From IMG/VR virus record IMGVR_UViG_3300027898_000010, positions 1 through 54,456 of that record: DNA of 54,456 nt, one strand, 5' to 3'. A program made the position numbers and the translations under genes. The notes under the pieces were generated by a model that was not told where the DNA came from, made no database searches, and saw only the letters and a list, made by a program, of their open reading frames with translations. Origin of the DNA: a virus. Shown here in pieces: positions 7,672-15,642 of the stretch; the stretch's first letter is position 1; each line of letters opens with the position of its first letter.

Positions 7672-7899
7672 GTGTCTCGCAGATTAGAAGCGCGCAGAAC
7701 TCACGGCTCATTCGCTGATCTCGTGGGAGGCCGAGCTGTCGTCATTGACGCGACGTGTGAGCGATGCGGTATCAAGATCGGAAGCAAAAAACGTTACTGC
7801 GCTCCATGTGCTGCTGATCGTTACGAAGAGACGGTGGCCGCGAATAAGGCCAAGTACAAAGCGCAGCGCGAAGCTGCAAAACGAACTGCAAAAGGATGA
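7672..7899 (+). CDS. Zinc-ribbon protein, 75 aa
   Basis: Four cysteines in the order CERC and CAPC (about residues 29-50) form a short zinc-ribbon-like site, followed by a Lys/Arg/Ala-rich helix. I use GTG 7672, with GGAG about 13 bases upstream; a GTG nearer the first CxxC is also possible. Such small proteins often bind nucleic acid or host polymerase, but nothing specific is known here. Confidence 0.6.
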   Translation: MSRRLEARRTHGSFADLVGGRAVVIDATCERCGIKIGSKKRYCAPCAADRYEETVAANKAKYKAQREAAKRTAKG

Positions 7900-8141
7900 G
7901 GCCGCAAATGCAGTTGATGTGCTGCGAGCAAGTGATTGAGAACGAGATCAAGCATGGCGTGCGGCGCAAGGATGTGGCCATAACGTACGCGATGACGGTG
8001 CGATCCGAGGCCATGGGGCGCAAGACGAATTGGAAGCGGATCAACGCGGCCATACTCGCGAAGTGGGGCAGGCGCGGGCTGATGGCTGTCAAGAACCGTG
8101 CGCATGGAATTTTGGAAGGCCGGATAGACCCGTCGTCATAG
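7896..8141 (+). CDS. Basic hypothetical protein, 81 aa
   Basis: ATG 7896 overlaps the TGA of the zinc-ribbon gene. Residues about 15-70 (GVRRKDVAITYAMTVRSEA and then a Trp/Arg-rich segment) look like a small helical DNA-binding protein. A second ATG lies four codons downstream. No family recognised. Confidence 0.65.
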   Translation: MRPQMQLMCCEQVIENEIKHGVRRKDVAITYAMTVRSEAMGRKTNWKRINAAILAKWGRRGLMAVKNRAHGILEGRIDPSS

Positions 8142-8153
8142 GAGGAGCCAACC

Positions 8154-8426
8154 GTGGCCGATCTTCGAGACATGACGCATGATGAGGCGGAGCGGCAAAG
8201 GCATCGCAGCCATGAACGCCGCGATGCGGAATGTCATCAGTGCCCGTACTGCGATGCGTTGTCCGGCGTATCGTCGGGCACTCCTGACCCGGCCGTGCTG
8301 CGCTGTCACGATTGCGGGAGGAGCGTTGCCTTGGCCGACAGCGAGACGGTGTTGCGCTCGAGACGGACGAGGATTGGTCGGATCTCGCGCGTGACGTCAT
8401 CGCCGGTCTCAATAGCGATGTTCTGA
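8154..8426 (+). CDS. Zinc-ribbon protein, 90 aa
   Basis: GTG start preceded by GGAGGAG. Cys pairs at CPYC and CHDC (about residues 31-53) fit a zinc ribbon. The C-terminal 30 residues are unusual (many Ser, Arg, Thr), while the -1 frame over the same bases (ending TGA 8462-8464) encodes the more protein-like segment TDEDWSDLARDVIAGLNSDV. A frameshift or an overlapping small gene is possible. It is the last gene of the rightward early operon and converges on the late strand. Confidence 0.6.
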   Translation: MADLRDMTHDEAERQRHRSHERRDAECHQCPYCDALSGVSSGTPDPAVLRCHDCGRSVALADSETVLRSRRTRIGRISRVTSSPVSIAMF

Positions 8427-8469
8427 CCGACGCCAGGTTCGTGACGAACGCCAAGGCACAATGAGGCTT

Positions 8470-8607
8470 CTACAGCGGCTTAGGCGCCGGCTTCCACAGC
8501 AAGCTCGTCAGCGTGGCGTCAGGTGCCGTCCGGCCGTGGAGACTGGCGACGATTGATCCGCCCAAATAGGCTGCCGCGCACATCACGATGACGCGCCCGC
8601 CGATCAC
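8470..8607 (-). CDS. Small membrane protein, 45 aa
   Basis: GTG 8607-8605 overlaps the TGA of the upstream gene (GTGA). Residues about 3-21 are hydrophobic (RVIVMCAAAYLGGSIVASL), one membrane segment, with a short polar tail. Last gene of the late block, next to other small membrane proteins; a holin-type or accessory lysis role is possible but unproven. Confidence 0.55.
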   Translation of the reverse strand: MIGGRVIVMCAAAYLGGSIVASLHGRTAPDATLTSLLWKPAPKPL

Positions 8608-8867
8608 CACCCAAGGAGTTTTAGAACGGCCTCGACCTTGGCCGCGAGCAGGCACAGCACCACACCCGCACCGATCGTGTACTTCGCTTCCCCCGTGTCC
8701 GTATCCCCCTCTTCGAGTTGGGGAAGGATCGATGACGACGCGGGGCTCGGATGATGCCCTAGGTGAATGTGCAGGTCCCGACCGACATGCAGCCGAATAT
8801 TCACGCGCTCTCGCCAAGATGGCCGGGGCGTCGGCAATGAGGCTGGAAAGTCGGGAAGCTCTGTCAT
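8604..8867 (-). CDS. Membrane-anchored small protein, 87 aa
   Basis: Polar N-terminal region with VNIRLHVGRDLHIHLGHHP (about 22-40), an acidic loop, then a C-terminal hydrophobic segment (IGAGVVLCLLAAKVEAVLKL). One membrane segment near the C-terminus. Frame overlaps the following 45-aa gene by four bases. A longer frame on the same strand over 8608-8880 is a shadow. Could be a holin or a virion-associated small protein. Confidence 0.6.
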   Translation of the reverse strand: MTELPDFPASLPTPRPSWRERVNIRLHVGRDLHIHLGHHPSPASSSILPQLEEGDTDTGEAKYTIGAGVVLCLLAAKVEAVLKLLGW

Positions 8868-8896
8868 TGATCATGGTCATCCGACATCTAGCCTCC

Positions 8897-9400
8897 TTAC
8901 GGGGCGATCGTTTTTAGGAACGTGTCGATCGGGTCAACGGGAGCCGGTGCGGGTGCCTTCTTGTGAGCGCGCCGCAGCACGGGGGGAGCCACCACCGGAG
9001 CCGGATCTGGGGCCGGAGCGACGATCGACGCCGGAGGCTGCTGGGGATCAAGCTTTCCGATCGCTGTCTGCACAAGGCCCTGCGTCTGCGAGCCCTGGTC
9101 CAGTAGGACCTGTAGCTTCGCAATGATCGCGTCAAAGTGAGCGTCCGAAATCGGAGGCGGGATCGCCTTGACTTCCTCGTGCGGCGCGGAAACGCTGGCC
9201 TTTACATGCCTCGAAAAGGCGTAATCGAAATACGCATCGACAGCCCAGGCGATCGATGCGAAGCCGAGAAACACAGCGAGGGCCTGGGCAACCCATTTGG
9301 GCATGGCGGCTGCAATCTTGACGCCCATGCCCGAGAGCCAGCCTGTGACAACGCCAGCGACGGTCGCCGTGGACGGCGGAACCTGGGTGGGATCGCTCAC
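8897..9400 (-). CDS. Membrane protein with Pro/Ala-rich tail, 167 aa
   Basis: I start at GTG 9400-9398, which overlaps the upstream TGA and follows AAGGAGC. One hydrophobic segment (about 35-60, WVAQALAVFLGFASIAWAV), then a helical region (SDAHFDAIIAKLQVLLDQ) and a Pro/Ala-rich basic tail. Topology suggests inner membrane with a long exposed tail. Holin-like topology is not convincing; function unknown. Confidence 0.65.
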   Translation of the reverse strand: MSDPTQVPPSTATVAGVVTGWLSGMGVKIAAAMPKWVAQALAVFLGFASIAWAVDAYFDYAFSRHVKASVSAPHEEVKAIPPPISDAHFDAIIAKLQVLLDQGSQTQGLVQTAIGKLDPQQPPASIVAPAPDPAPVVAPPVLRRAHKKAPAPAPVDPIDTFLKTIAP

Positions 9401-9972
9401 GGCAGTGCTCCTTCGATGGACTTCACAACCTTGCGGACCCGCGCGCGAATCGGACTGGCGGCCCTGTCGATCGATGATGTCTCGATGCCGCCGGCCACAG
9501 TGCAATCGGCGTCGAAAAGGATATCGGACGAGTGGATGCCGAGCCGGAGGAGCGCCGGGGCTTCCATGGGGATCAAGAATGCGGCGTCGCGGACCTCGAT
9601 CACCTTGGCTGCGCGCGCCGACGACCCGCTCTTGATCTCGTAGGTTTCGATCTGGCCGCCGGCAAGGACACCCGTCGCGACCTTACCGGACGTCACGCTG
9701 TTCTCGTTGCGCTCGATGAGGTCCATGCTCGCCACCGATCGGATGCCGCCGGTGTTGCCGTTGATGACGTGAGTGCGGCCCTTGAATGCCCCGTCAGCCC
9801 GGAAGGCAAGGATGCGGTCGGATAGCTCCGACTGCATCGTCTTGAGCCAGATATCCTGGCTTTCGGCATTCCAGCCGGCGAACGACCGGACATTGCTGAT
9901 CGAGCATTCAACGCGCCCGTCGGCCAAAGCCGGGCTCGCAAGTAGTAGGGCCGCCAGAAGGACGCGCATCAT
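9397..9972 (-). CDS. Exported protein with signal peptide, 191 aa
   Basis: The start MMRVLLAALLLASPALADG is a typical Sec signal peptide with cleavage after ALA. The mature part has two cysteines (about 24 and 159), possibly a disulphide, and beta-rich segments. The ATG at 9972 has AGGG 8 bases upstream; a TTG two codons earlier is not needed. A periplasmic protein made late may protect or modify the envelope. No family recognised. Confidence 0.65.
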   Translation of the reverse strand: MMRVLLAALLLASPALADGRVECSISNVRSFAGWNAESQDIWLKTMQSELSDRILAFRADGAFKGRTHVINGNTGGIRSVASMDLIERNENSVTSGKVATGVLAGGQIETYEIKSGSSARAAKVIEVRDAAFLIPMEAPALLRLGIHSSDILFDADCTVAGGIETSSIDRAASPIRARVRKVVKSIEGALP

Positions 9973-10071
9973 GTTCAATTCCCTTTATGCTTCCGCTTCT
10001 GGGCCTCGGGGGCCTCCTTTTCGACGATGACAAACCAAGGCGCCGGGGCGCCCTGGCTACTCTCGCGGCGC
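9973..10071 (-). other. 99-base gap with a start-less open frame
   Basis: A minus-strand frame ending TGA at 9977-9975 runs open through the gap and encodes KEAPEAQKRKHKGN at its end, but it has no start codon after the end of the upstream gene. No terminator hairpin is obvious. It may be untranslated leader for the exported protein gene. Confidence 0.3.
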
Positions 10072-10605
10072 TTAAACGACCCCAGCCAGGGCCTTAGCTG
10101 CGCCAGCGTCCTTAAGGACGGTGACGTAGGCTGCGGTGTTGCCGTTGTGGAGGAGGGCGTGGAGCTTGGCCAGATTGACCAGCAGGAGAGCGCCAGCACC
10201 AACGCTAGCGGCAGTAGCACCACTGGAGCGAAGCGGATCCAGAAAGGCCTTCAGCGTATCCGGGGCCGTACCGCCTCCCGCCTGCAGCTTCACATTCAAC
10301 TCGTTGAGCATCTGATCCACAGTGGCATCGCCAGTCGGGGTCAGCACGAAGGCGTTCGGGCTGACGACGGTGACGTTGGTCCCGTCAAATTTGATAGTGC
10401 CAGCCGACACGAGCGCATTGATGGCGTTCGTCAGCGCCGGATCGGGAGAGCCGGGCGTGGCGGGGATGCTGGCAGAGTTGCCGGGGGTACCAAGACCGGT
10501 GAAGGCGATCAGCTGATCCTGCGTCGCCGTGGAATTCGGCTGGGCATTCGAGAAGATCAGGATGGCATCGTTTAGGATGGTTGCGTCGAAGTTGGCGGTA
10601 GCCAT
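10072..10605 (-). CDS. Hypothetical late protein, 177 aa
   Basis: ATG preceded by GGAGCACACGACA. The composition is Ala, Thr, Asn and Leu rich with predicted helices (LAKLHALLHNGNTAAYVTVL near the C-terminus), no signal peptide. It lies after the tail-fibre and 74-aa genes, so it is likely structural or an accessory to the virion. No family recognised. Confidence 0.65.
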   Translation of the reverse strand: MATANFDATILNDAILIFSNAQPNSTATQDQLIAFTGLGTPGNSASIPATPGSPDPALTNAINALVSAGTIKFDGTNVTVVSPNAFVLTPTGDATVDQMLNELNVKLQAGGGTAPDTLKAFLDPLRSSGATAASVGAGALLLVNLAKLHALLHNGNTAAYVTVLKDAGAAKALAGVV

Positions 10606-10645
10606 TGTCGTGTGCTCCTTGCGTGGGTTTTAAGTTAGGGGTGCG

Positions 10646-10870
10646 TCAGGCGCTCTCGGCCGCAGGCTCGACCAGCGTCGGCTTCGGGCGCTCGGCCTTC
10701 GCTTGTTCTGCATCGGCTGTTTCGACGGCCTTGGCCGCGTCGAATAGGCCGCGGATTGCGGAATAGGCGTTCATGCCAGAATCGAACTGATCGCCCGACA
10801 TCGTTTTGAGCCCAGCCTGCATCAGCAGGATGCAGTTACTCGCAAGTGGGTCGGTGAATTGCACCTTCAT
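10646..10870 (-). CDS. Hypothetical late protein, 74 aa
   Basis: ATG at 10870 has AAAGGT 6 bases upstream; a TTG at 10885 is less likely. Helical middle (AYSAIRGLFDAAKAVETADA) and a Pro/Glu-rich C-terminus. It follows the S74 tail fibre gene closely, as small fibre-associated or chaperone proteins often do; that role is inference. Confidence 0.6.
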   Translation of the reverse strand: MKVQFTDPLASNCILLMQAGLKTMSGDQFDSGMNAYSAIRGLFDAAKAVETADAEQAKAERPKPTLVEPAAESA

Positions 10871-10881
10871 AGCGTGACCTT

Positions 10882-12528
10882 TCAATTGATCGGTTTGCCT
10901 TCGGCAAGGGCTGCCTCAAGCGTGATCGGTTCGGCAACGAGTGTGATGGTCTTTCCTTCAAGGCGCTCGATGCGCTGCACGAGGTCCTGATTGGCGGCCC
11001 AAAGAACAGCCAACATCGTGTCCTTGTCCAGGAAGTGGAAGTCGGACCACACACGCCCGTCCGGCGTGGTCTGGGGAATAGCGACGACAGCCTCGCCCAA
11101 TCCCGCATTACCCACATCCTGCGAGTAGAAGCCGATTTTTGGGCTGGTGTCGGCGCGACCGTCGTTCCACTGGTACATGACAGTGGGAACTTTCATAACC
11201 ATCGCGGAGGCATCGGCCGGATTCATCACACCGTTGTGGGTCTTTGCGCGACGATCCGAGTTAACGTCGATCTCGCCATGGCACGCGATGCGGTTGTCTA
11301 CCTCCATTCCCCAATAGCCATTCGGGGCGGTCGTGATGCCGAGCGCAGCGGTCCCGTTGTGATATGAATAGTTGCCGGACAGCGTGGCACCGTCGGCACG
11401 CGAGAAACGGCATTTGATCGTGCCGGGAGCGGTCGGGCCAACACCAAAGGCACCGGTCACATTCGTTGTAGAACCCGTGCCACCCAAGTTGATCGTGCCG
11501 CCCGTCGCGCCCTGATCGATGTTGATCGTCTTGGCAAACGCGGTGCTGCCGATATTGATGCCGCCGGTGCCGCAATTGACCGCGACCGATGTGGCGCCGG
11601 TCGTGTTGCCGATGGTGATCGGCTGTGCAGATGCGGCCGTGCCAATATTCAAAAAGCCCGTGGGGCCACAGTTTACACTGACGTTTGTGTTGATCGTCGT
11701 ATTGCCGATGTTGATGGTCTGAGCGTTTGCGCTCGTACCGATGGCAATGTTCGTTTGCGCGCTGTCGCCGATGATGACATTGCCGCCGGTCGGGGCGCGG
11801 AGATAGACGTTTCCGGTGCCCGCCTGAATGACAACGCTTGATGCGCCAGTCTGATTGCCGATGGTGATCGTTTTGGCGACAGCGTTGGAGCCGAAGCCGA
11901 GCGAGTTCGTGCCCAAGCTATCGAAGACGGTCGGACCTTGCCCGGTGAACGTGGCCGTCGCGCTATCCACTTGGAAGCGGGCGACGTTGTTCGTGACGAT
12001 GTTCAGCAGATTGGCGTCGGCCGTACCCAGCACGCCGGTCGCGGCGAAGGCGTTGCCACCCTGGTTAAATGTGGTCGAGCCACCAAGGCCGATGGCGGCC
12101 TGATAGAGACCGACGATAGCGACCGCGGGGGCTGCCACGTTGGTGACAATGGCAAAATATTCACGGGCAAACCCGGGCGAGACTTGAGTGGTGCCAGACA
12201 GCGTGACACCAGCGCCCGCACCGATGGTCAGAACGCCAGAATTGCTGTTCTGAATGGTAAGGTCGATAACGGTGCCGACGACGGCACCCGGAATGGCCGC
12301 TATGATGTTGGCGGCCGTGTCGGTGGTATCGGTGACGGATGCCGCGGCGGAGCGACTGATGACGCCACCGTAAATTTGTGCGGCAGTCAGCGTCACTCCG
12401 GCAGCGTTCGCGATGGCCGCCAGCGAGCCAATCAAGCCCGAAGCCGCAGGACCGATGATCGTATCGGTCCCCGCCTTCAGGTTCGTTGGCACGCCGGCAT
12501 TATTGTAGATCGGGGTGCGTATGGCCAT
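10882..12528 (-). CDS. Tail fibre with S74 autocleaving chaperone
   Basis: 548 residues. The middle (about 215-350) has imperfect repeats of the form T-I-x-I-G-N-x-T-G with VNCG or GTGG turns, typical of a trimeric beta-helical or beta-prism fibre. The C-terminus is an intramolecular chaperone of peptidase S74 type: NSDRRAKTH places the expected Ser-Lys pair at S424 and K429, then GFYSQDV and a coiled-coil end. S74 domains drive trimer folding and cut themselves off. Receptor binding is the expected role. Confidence 0.85.
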   Translation of the reverse strand: MAIRTPIYNNAGVPTNLKAGTDTIIGPAASGLIGSLAAIANAAGVTLTAAQIYGGVISRSAAASVTDTTDTAANIIAAIPGAVVGTVIDLTIQNSNSGVLTIGAGAGVTLSGTTQVSPGFAREYFAIVTNVAAPAVAIVGLYQAAIGLGGSTTFNQGGNAFAATGVLGTADANLLNIVTNNVARFQVDSATATFTGQGPTVFDSLGTNSLGFGSNAVAKTITIGNQTGASSVVIQAGTGNVYLRAPTGGNVIIGDSAQTNIAIGTSANAQTINIGNTTINTNVSVNCGPTGFLNIGTAASAQPITIGNTTGATSVAVNCGTGGINIGSTAFAKTINIDQGATGGTINLGGTGSTTNVTGAFGVGPTAPGTIKCRFSRADGATLSGNYSYHNGTAALGITTAPNGYWGMEVDNRIACHGEIDVNSDRRAKTHNGVMNPADASAMVMKVPTVMYQWNDGRADTSPKIGFYSQDVGNAGLGEAVVAIPQTTPDGRVWSDFHFLDKDTMLAVLWAANQDLVQRIERLEGKTITLVAEPITLEAALAEGKPIN

Positions 12529-12561
12529 CGCTCTCGCTCCAGTGTTCGCGCTACGGCGCTA

Positions 12562-13041
12562 TTAGTTTGCGAAGAACGGACCGACACTGGTGTCGACCTT
12601 CAACGTGGTGGTGTCGATGGCGATACCAATCGGCGCCTGATACGAGCCCGACGCGGTCGGAGCTACGGTGGTCAGCTTGCCGGCCGTGGTCGGGTCGACG
12701 TAGTAGAGCGAGCCCGGAGTGAGCGCGGCTGACCCGGTGATGGTGAGCCACGTACCAAGGTTGATGTTACCGTAGGTTATAATGCGACCGACCGCGGCAG
12801 CCGCGATCGAGGCGTCGAACACCAGACCGATGGTCCGTGCGGTGCCAAGAGCCGACGCAACAGCAAGGTTCACGGAGTCGGCGCCGGAGATATACACGGC
12901 CTGCCCCTGCGTGATCGCGGCAGCATTCGCGTTGGACATGTTCTCGATGTCCTGCGCCACCATCGGGACGGCCAGGGTGTCGGTCGACTTCATGTTGCCC
13001 ATGATGCCGTTGTAATTGATGACGGGATTTACCTGTGCCAT
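12562..13041 (-). CDS. Fibre/structural protein, paralogue of next gene, 159 aa
   Basis: The C-terminal 110 residues share a pattern with the neighbouring protein at 13052: G-Q-x-V, ASA-G-AR-I-G, W-T-I-G-x-A-x-L-x-P-G-x-x-Y, then G-x-L-T-T-x-x-P. A beta-rich collar or knob domain is likely. It sits between the S74 fibre and spanin genes. Duplication of the domain probably produced both genes. Function inferred from context. Confidence 0.65.
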   Translation of the reverse strand: MAQVNPVINYNGIMGNMKSTDTLAVPMVAQDIENMSNANAAAITQGQAVYISGADSVNLAVASALGTARTIGLVFDASIAAAAVGRIITYGNINLGTWLTITGSAALTPGSLYYVDPTTAGKLTTVAPTASGSYQAPIGIAIDTTTLKVDTSVGPFFAN

Positions 13042-13051
13042 TGACGTGCTC

Positions 13052-13618
13052 CTAGTTCATGAACGGGGGCTGGATATCCAGCGCGAGGGTTGAGGTCGAA
13101 GCGGCCACGCCGATACGCAACTGCACGGTGCCGGCCGCCGTCGGAACCGTCGTCGTAAGTTGACCCGGAGCGGATGCCGATAGCCAGTAGACGGCGCCAG
13201 GCACAAGACTGGCGGCGCCGGTGATGGCGGTCCAATCCGTCAGGGTCAGAGACTGAGGCGTTGCCTGGCCAGGGAACCCCGGAGACGCCGCCGATTCCGC
13301 CAAGCCGATGAGCCCAACGGCATTTGCGTAGCTGTCGGCCTGAGCAACCTGCATCTTGCCGGAATTGTCGATCCGCACGGGCTGCCCTGCCCCGATCGCG
13401 CTGGCGCCGACAGCAGCCGTCAAAATGGATGCGCTGGCACCCATGGGCTCCCAGGAGAAAGTTACCGGGTTCCAATCGTAATCCACCCCACCAGCGAAGG
13501 CGGTCCAGCCGGGCTGACCCGAGGGAATAGCCGTCTGCAGCGCGGCCAAAGAGGCGAACTGGCCAATATAGCCAGATGATCCGCCGGAACCCGATCCACC
13601 GTAAATTCCTACTGGCAT
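13052..13618 (-). CDS. Fibre/structural protein, paralogue of 12562 gene, 188 aa
   Basis: Start at ATG 13618, just after the upstream stop; an ATG 12 bases earlier would overlap that gene. A Gly/Ser-rich N-terminus (YGGSGSGGSSGYIG) and an ASLAALQTAIP segment precede the beta-rich domain shared with the 159-aa neighbour. Likely an exposed virion or fibre-tip component. Confidence 0.65.
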   Translation of the reverse strand: MPVGIYGGSGSGGSSGYIGQFASLAALQTAIPSGQPGWTAFAGGVDYDWNPVTFSWEPMGASASILTAAVGASAIGAGQPVRIDNSGKMQVAQADSYANAVGLIGLAESAASPGFPGQATPQSLTLTDWTAITGAASLVPGAVYWLSASAPGQLTTTVPTAAGTVQLRIGVAASTSTLALDIQPPFMN

Positions 13619-13619
13619 A

Positions 13620-13892
13620 TCACGGCCCATACCAAGCGTTGACGTTCCCGGGCATGTCGAAGGTGCTCTTCACGAAGATGAGATCGCCCGCCGACGTGGT
13701 GAGCTGCGTTTCAAGATCCGGAAGCAGCTTCTGCGTGTTGTTGTTCTGTGCGACGGGCGGCATTGCCGCGCCGACGAAAATGAGCACCGGGAAACGCCCG
13801 GTGTTCGAAAGCACGGTGGGGTTAAGCGCGCCGTTGTTGATCTGCACCCAAACGTTGGGCGGCAACGGGTAATCGATCATCGTCGAACCCAT
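13620..13892 (-). CDS. Hypothetical late protein, 90 aa
   Basis: The ATG shares one base with the stop of the o-spanin-like gene (TGATG), so the genes are coupled. Beta-rich sequence with VWVQINNGALNPTVLSNTG and a C-terminal WYGP. No family recognised; possibly a tail or fibre accessory. Confidence 0.6.
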   Translation of the reverse strand: MGSTMIDYPLPPNVWVQINNGALNPTVLSNTGRFPVLIFVGAAMPPVAQNNNTQKLLPDLETQLTTSAGDLIFVKSTFDMPGNVNAWYGP

Positions 13893-14242
13893 CAGCGAGT
13901 CTCCCCGTTGGCGGTTTTGACGATGGTTTTAAAGGTCGCCTCGCGCGCAACGACGTCCGACTGCAAGTTGGTCAGAGTGGCGATGGCATCGCCCTCGGAC
14001 CTCTCCTTGCAACCGTAGCCGTCCTCAAGCTCGTGCACAGAGTAGAACTGCCCGCGCTTGCGCTCGGGCAGGCACTTTGCCGGCACTTTTTTAACCAGCA
14101 GATTCGGAGCGATCGGCGCCGGCTCAATGACTTTTGAGAGGTGCACTTCCTGGGCGGGGTGTGAGCACGCGCTCAACAGGAATGCGGCAGCTGCTGCAAT
14201 CAGCGGGAAGGGGCTTCTCTTCTCGTGCGGCTTGTACGGCAT
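13892..14242 (-). CDS. Outer-membrane spanin (Rz1-like lipoprotein)
   Basis: Residues 12-28 form a lipoprotein signal with lipobox LSAC (Cys about 26), followed by a Pro-rich mature part and two more cysteines. The first 119 bases overlap the i-spanin gene in another frame, the classic Rz/Rz1 architecture. o-spanins sit in the outer membrane and join the i-spanin to fuse the membranes at lysis. Confidence 0.85.
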   Translation of the reverse strand: MPYKPHEKRSPFPLIAAAAAFLLSACSHPAQEVHLSKVIEPAPIAPNLLVKKVPAKCLPERKRGQFYSVHELEDGYGCKERSEGDAIATLTNLQSDVVAREATFKTIVKTANGETR

Positions 14243-14546
14243 TCAGCTGCTCCTGGAATTCACGCTTGGTCTGCTCGAGCGTTTCGGCATGCTGCTTATC
14301 GGCAGCCGCTACGCGGGAACGCGCGGTCTGTTCTGATTTTTCGAGCGCCGCATTGATCGCCGCTAGCTTCTTCTGCCATTCGGTGTCGCGAGCCCCTTCG
14401 GCTGCGATGACGGCGGAATGCACGAGCGAGACATGGACGGTTACGAGCGAGGCGGCAGCTACGCCGATCGCAATCAGGGCGATGCCGATTTTTCCACCGG
14501 GAACGACCCCGGTAATCGCGTCCCCAATCGTGCTCCCGATCGACAT
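14124..14546 (-). CDS. Inner-membrane spanin (Rz-like)
   Basis: One N-terminal membrane segment (about 19-42, KIGIALIAIGVAAASLV) and then a long helix with heptad spacing (WQKKLAAINAALEKSEQTAR) ending in a Cys pair (CSSC). Topology fits an i-spanin anchored in the inner membrane with a periplasmic coiled coil. It precedes and overlaps the o-spanin gene and follows the endolysin. Confidence 0.85.
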   Translation of the reverse strand: MSIGSTIGDAITGVVPGGKIGIALIAIGVAAASLVTVHVSLVHSAVIAAEGARDTEWQKKLAAINAALEKSEQTARSRVAAADKQHAETLEQTKREFQEQLNAVQAAREEKPLPADCSSCRIPVERVLTPRPGSAPLKSH

Positions 14547-14556
14547 GGCATGCTCG

Positions 14557-15642
14557 CTATCTGCTCAAATCTAACCCGAGTTGATGCTTCAAAACCCGTC
14601 GCGCTTCCCGGCTATGCGCCAGGTGCCAAAGCCATGAGGCGAAGGCGAACCCGGCAATATAGAGGAACACGCGCTGCGACTGGCTGCTGCTGCTCGGAAG
14701 GCCCACGCGAGACATGAGGGATGTCGCTTTGTCAGCGGTAGCTAAAAGGCCGTCAATCGCACCGCCGTTGAAAAAGTGATCGATGGTGGCCAAAATGCTG
14801 CCGCCAGCCATAACCTGAGCCGCCGTCTTTTGTGCGCGGGCATCCCTGACGTCGGTGGAACCCAAATCGGCCAAGTCGTCTGACGTTGCATTGGCGCGCG
14901 ATTCCGGGAGGGGGAAGCGCTTTGCGTCGGGGGAGTGGAGGGTATCCCGGGTCGCCGGATCGATGACGCCGGTGACCGGAAGGTTATGCTGATCCTGGAA
15001 CGTCAGAACGGCAGATCGCGTGATTGCCCCATGATCGCCGTCCTCGGCCCCAGCGCGATAACCAAGCTCGTTCAGCCGTACCTGCGAGAGGCGGCAAGCG
15101 TGCTCCTTGGCTTCGATGCAGACCTGGGCCGTGCGGTTCTGCCAGCCGTGCAGGAATTCACGGTCCTTCGGGCGTCGCTCGGCAAGGGTGACACAGAAGC
15201 TAGAGCGCTGCTCGGCGATGTTGTCGACGACGGAGGGAATGTCGGCGCCATTCGCTGCGGCCACGTCGTCGTCGTTAAGGTGCCCCGTGTCAGGACGCCC
15301 GAGCGATCGCTGCAGGAATAGCGTGGCCTGCTTGATACCGAACAAGGTGGCGCTATCCACGGCGATCAGGTCGATTCCAGGCGGCAAGTCATCGCCGCGA
15401 ATCGGCGTCCACTTTCTCGCCATGTAGTATTTCGATAGCTCGTCGCGCGTGACGCGCCGGAGCTTTGCCACGATAGCTGGATCCCAATTGCGATCCTCGC
15501 ATTGAGGCAGACCGTGGAAGGCGCAATATTCGTTGTAAGTATAACCACTTAGGGTTGGTCCGCCGCTGTCGGCGGGGTTGTTGTCCCAACCGCCCTCCTT
15601 CTCCAGGATGGCGGCAAAGGCGATCGGCCAGGCGTCCCTCAT
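14557..15642 (-). CDS. Endolysin: GH108 muramidase with peptidoglycan-binding and membrane segment
   Basis: Residues 1-175 match glycoside hydrolase family 108: ILEKEGGWDNNPADSGGPT carries the catalytic Glu (E16). Residues about 190-240 form a PG_binding_1-type repeat (QVRLNELGYR ... GVIDPATRDTL). Near the C-terminus is a hydrophobic segment (FLYIAGFAFASWLWHLA). At 361 residues it is longer than most GH108 enzymes. The membrane segment could tether or delay the enzyme. Start overlaps the upstream TGA. Confidence 0.9.
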   Translation of the reverse strand: MRDAWPIAFAAILEKEGGWDNNPADSGGPTLSGYTYNEYCAFHGLPQCEDRNWDPAIVAKLRRVTRDELSKYYMARKWTPIRGDDLPPGIDLIAVDSATLFGIKQATLFLQRSLGRPDTGHLNDDDVAAANGADIPSVVDNIAEQRSSFCVTLAERRPKDREFLHGWQNRTAQVCIEAKEHACRLSQVRLNELGYRAGAEDGDHGAITRSAVLTFQDQHNLPVTGVIDPATRDTLHSPDAKRFPLPESRANATSDDLADLGSTDVRDARAQKTAAQVMAGGSILATIDHFFNGGAIDGLLATADKATSLMSRVGLPSSSSQSQRVFLYIAGFAFASWLWHLAHSREARRVLKHQLGLDLSR

